A DNA stretch of 64,000 nucleotides, taken from Candidatus Hydrogenedentota bacterium. Lineage in GTDB: Bacteria; Hydrogenedentota; Hydrogenedentia; Hydrogenedentales; SLHB01. A program made the translations under genes and the position numbers. Under the pieces are notes generated by a model. That model made no database searches. It had not been told where the DNA came from and worked only from the letters and a program-made list of their open reading frames with translations. The stretch spans positions 1-64,000 of the forward strand of contig JADLGB010000143.1 of assembly GCA_020849535.1 (NCBI GenBank). The letters run 5' to 3'. Shown here one piece after another: positions 28,001-34,832 of this stretch. Within the stretch, counting starts at the first letter, position 1; every line of letters starts with the position of its first letter.

Positions 28001-28666
28001 CCCGCCCGCGAGTCCGGCAGTTCCCTTTGTGGATTGTGCCAGAGCCAGTTTTCCCAACGATGCCGTGAGGGCGGACGGCACTTCCGCCGCCTCCGTGAAA
28101 TGGCTTGCGAACAACGCCGCAAGGGTGCCTGCGCCCGCCGTGATGTGGCGCTTTCGCAAATCGGTGGCGATGCGTTCGAGGCCCTTTGCGATGCGATACC
28201 GGACCGTAGGAGGCGCGATTCCCATCTGGCGCGCTATTGCTTCGTGGGTCATGCCTTGAAGGAAATGGGACGTGACGGGGACTCGCAACTTTTCGGGCAG
28301 CGCTGCGATGATCTCGTCAACGCATTGGTAGATGTCATCCCAAGTTGGCTCTACGCGAGCGCTTTGGGTGTCCGCGTACTGTTGTTCGCGTATTCTGCGG
28401 CGTCCCGACGCGCGGAGGCGTTTGAGTGAAAGGTTGGTCGCCACCCGATGGAGCCACGGCCCGAGGTAGTGGTACGGAGGCCGCGGGGCCGTGACCAATG
28501 CCTCGAAACATTCCTGCGTGACATCCTCGGCCTCGACGGCATCGCGCAGAACCCGGCGGCATGTCGCGTAGACCATTCCAGCGTGGCGTCCGACAATCGC
28601 ACGGAAGGCTTCCGGATCCCGTTGCGAGCACCAGCTTTGCAGAAGTTCATCCCCGGGACGGTTCAT
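25034..28666 (-). CDS. Membrane-anchored ECF sigma factor fused to surface-type repeat domains
   Basis: A 1210-aa fusion. Residues about 10-90 are sigma region 2 (GMVYATCRRVLRDAVEAEDVTQECF), about 112-172 region 4 with helix-turn-helix GMTHEAIARQMGIAPPTVRYRI. A linker with the ASHFTEAAEVPSALTASLGKLAL pattern leads to one membrane span at about 227-251 (LLTRVLTAAAIPLVTVVST). The remaining 950 residues contain at least eight carboxypeptidase-regulatory/Cna-B-like beta-sandwich repeats (e.g. GTITDPNGKPVAGARI, SGRVYVEETDEPIAGVHV). Topology predicts the sigma part inside and the repeats outside. A GAGGGGGAT site precedes the ATG. No separate anti-sigma gene is adjacent, so the fused region may do the sensing. 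Free sigma would need proteolysis, or the factor works at the membrane. Confidence 0.85.
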   Translation of the reverse strand: MNRPGDELLQSWCSQRDPEAFRAIVGRHAGMVYATCRRVLRDAVEAEDVTQECFEALVTAPRPPYHYLGPWLHRVATNLSLKRLRASGRRRIREQQYADTQSARVEPTWDDIYQCVDEIIAALPEKLRVPVTSHFLQGMTHEAIARQMGIAPPTVRYRIAKGLERIATDLRKRHITAGAGTLAALFASHFTEAAEVPSALTASLGKLALAQSTKGTAGLAGGWLTQHLLTRVLTAAAIPLVTVVSTVLLVNREDASDNTVIAEQAAMPEPVITARETSPRSDPAIPQAVSSDSAAPGALPPLTQGVPAEFLYLYEPIEKGPGAVYGTITDPNGKPVAGARITLFCRDSWWKHGYAETVANARGAYEITDLPISRLYQLTAVSAAGAASGHVALYLFSDLADRLAQFGSAPVFPDGSQPGPSAGLRCRRNLSIRPSAAPPMTGRVLDADGAPVEGAVVATAGNPFLAVGLSQNVRTDNDGRFAIHNILTPEGKSSLVAYAKGYAPTMIHDVPAESSSNDIVLETAHRVSGVARLKETGQPVTGKQVTLQTVSDLDPRNVAVTDQNGSFRFDGLAAKLYVISLTDTETGLVSIEAHKLDLRKTGSIDDVELLVSPGASISGRVYVEETDEPIAGVHVRINHTRTSDSVREAVTGPDGTYHLQSLSAGKYSVKCIPPENVVRHFHYMDQGLPGPAREVEVGPEDHRTGIDFTFQGGVSVSGQVTGSDGIPIEGASLFAVNSQRSQEGGEQSGQGLPLQTSAAFTDQDGYYTLRGFSPSTEWTYTIRISALGYAQFESGPFHVTADMEDKHFTLQPAATVSGIVVTLRGEPLPFVGLGMSPADRNRYKNRVGGFSGSDGRFTISTGVPPGEYQFEASGFFSPNLDIPFDGRTMNPTVTVEGTESLQGLRVVVPTAAECGTLAGTVFAKDTSLAVADAKVEVARVVGENGDDYGPSNRFQAGRGPGGFRLAGVFPGTVTLRAQAEGYPAQDVHTLKVEPGADIAGLRLMLRPPEEVTAAIQGTVYVDGSPLSPAARSLYCRPLDAPENSHQYTVSEDGTFRIENLEPESYALIIVAQQSTEDQRFRWMRLETVVLEVKPGVEYTQDFELSGACTLRGHVVAPSAAGDVRVTVGIPDPTNFASSWQPWRLDSPQLVIAATIHMSNGEYLIRGIPPGTYIVTASCDESRKGQPADTRIIAETVTLSPGQETTLGFEL

Positions 28667-28819
28667 GCTGAGATCCCCCTCGGTCTCGACTCATTCTACC
28701 CTATGTATCCCCGGGGAAGGTTCGATCAGCGAAGCGTGCATTTGGGATGGAATCGAGAGATGGGCCGATTTCGCTGAGCGAGGGGGCAGTCCCTTTCATC
28801 TGCCGTTTTTGGGATGAAG

Positions 28820-28890
28820 ACACAGGCTGGAGGCCTGTGTAATGCTTGACAATCGGACCGATTCGTCCGATCAGTCTGATTCCATTCAAG
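28820..28890. repeat. Palindrome plus atcggac-type repeat between sigma fusion and nrdR
   Basis: An acacaggc/gcctgtgt stem (28820-28840) with a 5-nt loop is followed by aatcggaccgattcgtccgatcagtctgatt. Both motifs recur in other intergenic spaces (30.04, 43.83, 51.95 and 60.91 kb). On the minus strand this lies just downstream of nrdR and might help end that transcript. Confidence 0.55.
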
Positions 28891-28892
28891 GA

Positions 28893-29342
28893 TCAGGTAA
28901 GCAGGGTCTTGAGTTCGTTCATGAACTCGTTGAGGTCTTTGAACTGGCGGTAGACCGATGCGAAACGCACGTAGGCCACTTCGTCGAGGTCTTTCAAGCG
29001 CGCCATCACGGCCTGGCCGATCGCGTCGGTGGAAACTTCGTGCTCGGTCGAATTGAAGAGGCTGCGCTCGACGTCGTCGATCAGAGATTCGACTTGCTCG
29101 AGTCCAACGGGTCGCTTCTCGACCGCTTTCAGAATACCGCTCTTGATCTTCCATCGGTCGAACGGTTCGCGCCGCCCGTCTTTCTTGATGACCATCTGGG
29201 CGACTTCCTCGATGCGCTCGTACGTGGTGTAGCGGCGCGCGCATTTCAGGCATTCGCGGCGTCGGCGGATGGAATCCCCCTCTTTCGAGGAACGCGAATC
29301 GACTACCTTACTTTCAAGAAACGCGCAGAAGGGACAACGCAT
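28893..29342 (-). CDS. nrdR: Ribonucleotide reductase repressor NrdR
   Basis: A zinc-ribbon/ATP-cone transcription factor that represses ribonucleotide reductase genes by sensing ATP/dATP. The 149-aa protein starts [17 protein letters not shown], has [16 protein letters not shown] completing the zinc ribbon, then [19 protein letters not shown] of the ATP cone. The ATG at 29342 gives a family-typical length; a 34-residue upstream extension lacks similarity. The surrounding genes are co-directional. Confidence 0.95.
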   Translation of the reverse strand: MRCPFCAFLESKVVDSRSSKEGDSIRRRRECLKCARRYTTYERIEEVAQMVIKKDGRREPFDRWKIKSGILKAVEKRPVGLEQVESLIDDVERSLFNSTEHEVSTDAIGQAVMARLKDLDEVAYVRFASVYRQFKDLNEFMNELKTLLT

Positions 29343-29457
29343 GGCGGCTGTGTTCCTATCCCCTGACCCCTGGCTCAAACACAAGAGCGCAACGCACAAT
29401 CCAAAAAGACATCTATATGTTGTGCCACGCTCACGATACCACATACAACATAGTGCG

Positions 29458-30006
29458 TCAAGCGAAAAAGGTCAGGGTTACGGTACCGTACGTGACCTGC
29501 CTCTGACGGGTGAGAGACCTCACGGATCCGGGCATAGCCACAGTGCTCGCATGTTCAATAATGACAAGGCCTTGCGGACGGAGAAGTTCGTCCGAAACAA
29601 GGGTTTCCAGGAGGGCGTCATAGGAGGTGAAATCGAAAGGGGGATCGGCATAGACGAGGTCAAACGGGGCCTCGGTTTTGCGCAGTCTGGTCAAGCCCGA
29701 GGGCAGGCGGAGCTGGTATTGTGTGGCTGTGGCGCTCAGCTTGGCACGCGCGAGGTTCTGTTGGACACTGTCCAAGCTGCGCGCGTCGCTATCTACAAAG
29801 ACCGCGGCTGCGGCACCGCGGCTGAGCGCCTCGATGCCGTTTGCGCCACTGCCTGCGAACAGATCGGCGAAGCGCGCCCCCGGCAGCCGGGGCATGAGGA
29901 TGCTGAAAAGAGACTCGCGGACGCGGTCCAGCGTAGGGCGAACAGTCGCGCCTTCCGGCGCGTCGAGCCGGATCCCTTTGGCAAGTCCTGCGATGACTCG
30001 TGGCAT
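29458..30006 (-). CDS. rsmD: 16S rRNA (guanine-966-N2)-methyltransferase RsmD
   Basis: SAM-dependent methylation of G966 in 16S rRNA during small-subunit assembly. The 182-aa sequence has [13 protein letters not shown]-like start ([17 protein letters not shown]), the SAM motif [18 protein letters not shown] and the catalytic DPPF in [12 protein letters not shown]. Length matches RsmD. It is followed by nrdR after 115 bp, in the same direction. Confidence 0.93.
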   Translation of the reverse strand: MPRVIAGLAKGIRLDAPEGATVRPTLDRVRESLFSILMPRLPGARFADLFAGSGANGIEALSRGAAAAVFVDSDARSLDSVQQNLARAKLSATATQYQLRLPSGLTRLRKTEAPFDLVYADPPFDFTSYDALLETLVSDELLRPQGLVIIEHASTVAMPGSVRSLTRQRQVTYGTVTLTFFA

Positions 30007-30036
30007 GAGACCCCTCTGATTCGGGCTGGCCCTTTG

Positions 30037-30227
30037 GCTTCATCGGACCGATCGGACGGGCGTGGGCGTCACAGGCGCCTGTGACTTTCACCTGGGCGAC
30101 GAGGGACAGACCCCGTGTTTCGCTGCGCAGAGCCTTCGCGAAAGACGGGGTCAGTCCCACTTGCGCGAAGTCAGTCCCATAAGTCCCATACTTCCCATGA
30201 TTCCCATTCGTGGGTCAGTCCCGCGCG
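30037..30227. repeat. Palindrome and short repeats upstream of rsmD
   Basis: This gap holds atcggaccgatcggac (from 30039), a perfect 18-bp palindrome gtcacaggcgcctgtgac at 30068-30085, and a run of short related words (agtcccata, agtcccata, cttcccatg, attcccatt) at 30171-30207. No gene is seen. The palindrome is related to the acaggcg...cgcctgt stems of the 152-157-bp elements. Confidence 0.6.
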
Positions 30228-31301
30228 TCAGCGCAGCCACGTATCCCGGTGCTGCGCGACGAAGGCATCATCATTGAGGTGAGGATAGGCCTCGTAGACG
30301 CGGTCGATCTCTTCGCGTTGCCCGGGCGACAAGGCCTCTTTCGGGTCGAGGCAACGCCGGCTTGCCATGAGACCTTGACGCACGAGCACATCATGGATAC
30401 CCGCAATGCACCCGCGAAACGCGTTGGCCACGTCGAAAAAGGCCGCATTGGAATCGGTGACCTCAATTGCGCGGGTCAACAGTTCCATGGGCACGTCGTT
30501 ACCCGGAACGGCGACGCGGTGACATTCCTCGAGCAGGTGCACGGCCTGCCGGGTCCAGCATGCCCAATGTCCCAAAAGACCACCGACGATACGCAGACGC
30601 ACCCGTTTGCTGTCCACGGCAATGCGGTACGTCGTGAGCAGATCCAAAACGATGCTGTCATCGTTACCCGTGTAGAGGGCGATATCGTCGGCACGGCCCA
30701 CTTCGGCCACGGCGCGCACCACGTCGAACGTTTGGTACCGATTGAAGGGCGCCATCTTGATGGCCACCACGTTTTCGATCTCCGCGAAGCGCCTCCAGAA
30801 TTCCACTGGCAGCAAGCGGCCGCCCACGGCGGGCTGCAGGTAGAATCCCATGATCGGGATTTCCTTCGCGATGCGCTTGCAGTGGGCGACGAGTTTCGGC
30901 ACGCTGGCCTTCGCCATCGCGGCGAGACTCACCATGCCCACGTGATAGCCAGCCTCGCGCAGATAGGCGGCCTCGCGCACGGCCTGGGGCGTCATGCCGC
31001 AGACACCGCCAACCTTGATGATGGGCGTTCCCGTCTCCGCCACGAAAGTGTCGACGGTCTCACCCGCCAACTCGATCACGGGCCGGAAGAGGCCGTGCTT
31101 CGGATCGCGGATCGCGAACTGCGTGGTGTGCACGCCAACCGCCACACCGCCCGCGCCCGCGTGACAGTAATATCGCGTCAATGCGCGCTGACGGCGCTCA
31201 TCGAACTTGCCGCGTGCGGTCAGGGCCAATGGATGCGCGGGAATCACGAGACCCGCACGCAGCCGGCTCAAGAGGGGTTCGGGCAGTTTTGGATTGGCCA
31301 T
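30228..31301 (-). CDS. Dihydrodipicolinate synthase-family aldolase
   Basis: A 357-aa class-I aldolase-like (beta/alpha)8 protein. The Schiff-base lysine is probably that in NVVAIKMAPFN, and GFYLQPAVGG supplies the family tyrosine. It is longer than DapA (about 290 aa) and has extra C-terminal helices, so it is more likely an aldolase or lyase of sugar-acid breakdown than the lysine-pathway enzyme. It lies 2 bp after an extended-SDR epimerase gene, which suggests they act on the same sugar. Substrate unknown. Confidence 0.7.
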   Translation of the reverse strand: MANPKLPEPLLSRLRAGLVIPAHPLALTARGKFDERRQRALTRYYCHAGAGGVAVGVHTTQFAIRDPKHGLFRPVIELAGETVDTFVAETGTPIIKVGGVCGMTPQAVREAAYLREAGYHVGMVSLAAMAKASVPKLVAHCKRIAKEIPIMGFYLQPAVGGRLLPVEFWRRFAEIENVVAIKMAPFNRYQTFDVVRAVAEVGRADDIALYTGNDDSIVLDLLTTYRIAVDSKRVRLRIVGGLLGHWACWTRQAVHLLEECHRVAVPGNDVPMELLTRAIEVTDSNAAFFDVANAFRGCIAGIHDVLVRQGLMASRRCLDPKEALSPGQREEIDRVYEAYPHLNDDAFVAQHRDTWLR

Positions 31302-31303
31302 GG

Positions 31304-32332
31304 TCAGAACTTTCCGTCCCGTGCTTCGAAGTGCGTGGGTTTGTTGAGGGTGACCCCGCCTTGCTTCAGCCAAGCGGCCGCCCATTCCACCATCATGTCG
31401 AGATCGACTTCCGGCGATCCAAAGCGCGCGTGGCAGCGAGACGCGTTGCTCAAGAGCGCCGTGGGCGATTCTGTGCCGCGAAAGACGGGTGCGACACCGA
31501 GAAGTTCGCCGAGGCGCGTGGCGAGTTCGCGCACGCTCGCGCGTTCCATTCCCGTGACGTTGAGAATGGCCGGAGGCGAGGATGCCAGCCCCAGGCACTT
31601 CAGCGCCACCGAGTTCGCGTAGCCTTGCCAGATCACGTTGAAGAAACCTGCGCCAAGATCGACCGGTTCTTGCCGGAGGACGCGTTGCGCGATGTCGACG
31701 ACAACGCCGTAGCGCAGGTCCACCGCGTAATTCAGGCGGTAATGCAGCACGCGTGCGCCGGCCTCGTTCGAGAAGTGATCGAACATGCGCTCGCGCCCGA
31801 GGCAAGACATCGCATACTCGCCCACGGGATCGGGCGGCGTGTCTTCCGTCGCACCACCCGAATCCACGGGAACGAAGGGATAGATGTTGCCGGAAGAGAA
31901 GGCGACGATGCGCGAAGCCGCGTAGCGTTCCGCCACGCGCCCGGCCACGAGGACGTTCGTGGCCCACGTCAGCCATTCCGCGCCGGTCGAGCCAAACTTG
32001 CGCCCCAGCATGTAGATTACGTTTGCGGCGTCGGGCAGGGACGCGACCGCGCCAGGCGCCAACAGGTCGGCTTTGTGCGTCGTCACGCCAAAAGATTCGA
32101 GTTGCTCGCGAAGTCCGGACTGCGAGAATGTGGACACGCCGGTGATGCGGCGCGATACGCCCGCCGCCTCGTCCGCGCGCGCGGCCATCCGCGCCAATGT
32201 GGGCCCCATCTTGCCGCCGACGCCAACTATCACGAGGTCGCCGTCGAGCGTTTTCATGAAGTCGATCAGTGCCGGGTCGGGGCAGGTCAACCGCTCTTCA
32301 AGTGCTTCGATGCTGTCGATGGTCTCAGACAT
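31304..32332 (-). CDS. NAD-dependent epimerase/dehydratase-like protein
   Basis: A 342-aa extended SDR protein with the nucleotide-binding LVIVGVGGKMGPTLARM motif and SSGNIYPFVPVDSGG. The usual catalytic YxxxK appears as YAMSC in GEYAMSCLGRERMF, so the lysine is missing; activity may differ or be lost. It precedes the aldolase gene by 2 bp and is probably translated with it. The sugar acted upon is unknown. Confidence 0.65.
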   Translation of the reverse strand: MSETIDSIEALEERLTCPDPALIDFMKTLDGDLVIVGVGGKMGPTLARMAARADEAAGVSRRITGVSTFSQSGLREQLESFGVTTHKADLLAPGAVASLPDAANVIYMLGRKFGSTGAEWLTWATNVLVAGRVAERYAASRIVAFSSGNIYPFVPVDSGGATEDTPPDPVGEYAMSCLGRERMFDHFSNEAGARVLHYRLNYAVDLRYGVVVDIAQRVLRQEPVDLGAGFFNVIWQGYANSVALKCLGLASSPPAILNVTGMERASVRELATRLGELLGVAPVFRGTESPTALLSNASRCHARFGSPEVDLDMMVEWAAAWLKQGGVTLNKPTHFEARDGKF

Positions 32333-32484
32333 GCGAACTCCACTCCACTCAGAAGGCCAGCATCACGTTCCACACCCATTAGGCATTCTGCCAGATGAAG
32401 ACGAGCCGCGCAACGGCGCCGGGCGGACGCGGGATCGGACATGATTCAACCGAACACGCAGAGTTCAGGACAAGTGAAAAATGG

Positions 32485-32636
32485 GACACAGGCGAGGGCG
32501 CCTGTGCCACACGCGCTTGCCCAGCCTCGAGTTTCTATTTCTATCTTCCGGTCCTTGGTTTGCACGAAGACCAGAAAAATTTCTAACAGCCAGGGGCCGT
32601 GGGTGGACGTGTGGCACAGGCGCCCTCGCCTGTGTC
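32485..32636. mobile_element. MITE-like element A (152 bp, 29-bp inverted ends)
   Basis: Ends gacacaggcgagggcgcctg (from 32485) and its inverted copy ending cgccctcgcctgtgtc at 32636 match over about 29 bp; each end is itself a small palindrome. Similar elements of 157 and 154 bp lie at 38880 and 60751. The rest of the 395-bp gap between the epimerase and recG shows no gene. No flanking target duplication is obvious. Confidence 0.65.
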
Positions 32637-32727
32637 TTGAGTGGAAGGAAAACTGACAGAGATCGAATGAGAGCACGTCTGTATGCGGTTTTGCCTCGCG
32701 TCATCGCGTGGGGAGGTTCTCATCGAA

Positions 32728-34824
32728 TCACGTGTTGACGGCTTCGAAGCGGCGCGCGGCTTCCGCGAGGAGGGCATGCTCCGTACGCGTGAGGGTGGGG
32801 TCCATAGCGAGAATGTTTTGCGCGTCGCGTCTCGCGGCATCGAGGAGACGCACGTCGCGCACGAGATCCGCGACTCGTAGATCACTGAGGCCCGCCTGGC
32901 GCAAGCCCTGAAACTCGCCCGGGCCGCGCATTTCGAGGTCGGCCTCCGCAATATCGAAGCCGCTGGACGATTCACACAGGATTTCCAGGCGGCGCTTGCC
33001 GTCGGCGGTCACGGGTTTTCCGAGGAGGAAGCAGTAGGACTGTGCCGGACCGCGGCCCACGCGTCCGCGCAACTGGTGCAACTGCGTGAGCCCGAATTGC
33101 GCGGCGTCTTCGATCACCATGGTCGTGGCGTTGGGGCAGTCGATGCCGACCTCGATAACCGTCGTGCTGAACAGCACGTCAATCTCGCCGCGCTTGAAAC
33201 GGTGCATGACGTCGCCCTTCTCGGAAGAAGGCAGACGTCCGTGGATCATCGCGGTCCGCATTCCGCTTAGCGGCCCCGTCGACAACTCAGCGAAGTGTGT
33301 GGTCACCGCCGTGAGCTGCCGCGCGGCGGACTCCTCGACAAGCGGACACACGTAGTAAGTCTGATACCCCGCGGCCGCCTGTCGGCGCAGATAGTCGTAT
33401 AGGCCTGGGGTCTTCGCGGGCGTGATCCGGCGCGTCTTTACGGGCGTGCGGCCCGGGGGCAGTTCGTCGATAATGGAAAGGTCCATGCCGCCGTAAACAG
33501 TAATGGCGAGCGTGCGCGGAATCGGCGTCGCCGTCATGTGCAGCAACTCGGGATCGAGCCCCTTCGCATGCAGGGCCGCGCGCTGCACCACGCCGAAGCG
33601 ATGTTGCTCATCAATAATCACAAGCCCGAGCTTATGAAAGGCGGTTGCTTCTTGAAGCAGCGCGTGCGTTCCCACGATGACAGTAGTTGCACCGGACGCG
33701 ATGCGGGCACGCACAGCTTTCGCGTTCTCCGTCGAGCCCGTGAGCACGGCGACCTCCAAGCCCAGCGGCGCGAGAAACTCGCGAAGGTGGATGCCGTGCT
33801 GCTCCGCGAGGATTTCCGTGGGTGCCATCAAAGCCGACTGATACCCGCCATCGCAGGCGGTCGCGATCGCGTGCAGCGCAACGAGCGTCTTGCCGCAACC
33901 CACATCGCCTTGAAGGAGGCGCACCATGGGACGGTGCGACGCCATGTCGCCGAGGATGTCCGTCACCGCACGTTGCTGGCCCTGCGTGAGCGCGAAAGGT
34001 AACGCGGCGCGCAGCGCGCGCAGGTGCGGACCGTCCACGATGTGGCGGTGACGCTTGTGTTCGAGATGCCGCTTGGCGCGCGCGGCGAGCACGCCGAGCT
34101 GGATGCCGAGCAGCTCTTCGTAGGCGAAGCGGCTCTTCGCGCGTTCGCCGGAGTCGATTGCATCGGGGAAATGGGCCTGGCGGAGCGCTTCGTGCGCGCC
34201 GGGAAATCCGTGCGCCTCTCGCTGGGCATGGGGCAACGATTCGTCAGGCGGTTCCGCAAGGTCCAGCGCGGTGCGTACAAGACGCCTCAGCATGCGTTGG
34301 CTGACACCTTCCGTGAGACGATACACCGGCACGATGCGGCCCGAGTTCATGCGATCTTCTTCGTCGCCCGAGTGCAATTCGTAGTCCGGATTGCGCAGCG
34401 CGAGGCCTTTCCACGCGCCCGCCGCGCCGGTGAAGAAACCGCGCGAACCCGGCTTCAATACACGCGCGAGATAGTCTTGCCCAAACCAGATCGCGCGGAT
34501 CTCGCCGGAGGCATCGCGCAGTGTCACGTCCGCCATGGAAAGCCGGCGCCGCAGGTGGATAGCGCGGGCCTTCACCACTTCCGCTTCGATGGTAACGGTG
34601 TTGCCCTCTTGAATGTCCGTGATGCGCGTGAGCACGCGCCGATCCTGGTACGCGCGCGGAAAGTGATACAGCAGATCGCGGATCGTGAACAATCCGAGGA
34701 CGTGAAGCAGCTCCGCGCGCTTCTCCGCGACGCCCGGCAAGGCGGTGATGGGTTCGGCGAAAGATAGACGCGGCCCGGAGGCTGTGCTCCGGGCCCGTTT
34801 GGTATTCGCTACGATCTCGTCCAT
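32728..34824 (-). CDS. recG: ATP-dependent DNA helicase RecG
   Basis: Branch-migration helicase that remodels stalled forks and recombination intermediates. The 698-aa protein has an N-terminal wedge/OB domain (VTIEAEVVKA...IRAIWFGQDYLAR), Walker A GDVGCGKTLVALH, DEQHRFG, TATPIPRTLA, and the C-terminal QLRGRVGRG and GFDIAEADLEMRGPGE motifs of RecG. Length matches the family. AGAGGAGA immediately before the ATG at 34824 fixes the start. It follows the beta-helix gene by 8 bp. Confidence 0.96.
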   Translation of the reverse strand: MDEIVANTKRARSTASGPRLSFAEPITALPGVAEKRAELLHVLGLFTIRDLLYHFPRAYQDRRVLTRITDIQEGNTVTIEAEVVKARAIHLRRRLSMADVTLRDASGEIRAIWFGQDYLARVLKPGSRGFFTGAAGAWKGLALRNPDYELHSGDEEDRMNSGRIVPVYRLTEGVSQRMLRRLVRTALDLAEPPDESLPHAQREAHGFPGAHEALRQAHFPDAIDSGERAKSRFAYEELLGIQLGVLAARAKRHLEHKRHRHIVDGPHLRALRAALPFALTQGQQRAVTDILGDMASHRPMVRLLQGDVGCGKTLVALHAIATACDGGYQSALMAPTEILAEQHGIHLREFLAPLGLEVAVLTGSTENAKAVRARIASGATTVIVGTHALLQEATAFHKLGLVIIDEQHRFGVVQRAALHAKGLDPELLHMTATPIPRTLAITVYGGMDLSIIDELPPGRTPVKTRRITPAKTPGLYDYLRRQAAAGYQTYYVCPLVEESAARQLTAVTTHFAELSTGPLSGMRTAMIHGRLPSSEKGDVMHRFKRGEIDVLFSTTVIEVGIDCPNATTMVIEDAAQFGLTQLHQLRGRVGRGPAQSYCFLLGKPVTADGKRRLEILCESSSGFDIAEADLEMRGPGEFQGLRQAGLSDLRVADLVRDVRLLDAARRDAQNILAMDPTLTRTEHALLAEAARRFEAVNT

Positions 34825-34832
34825 CGTCTCCT

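Noticed and set aside
30210-32398. Long plus-strand frames opposite the aldolase and epimerase genes
   Set aside because: Antisense shadows; the minus-strand genes have clear folds and a 2-bp operon spacing.
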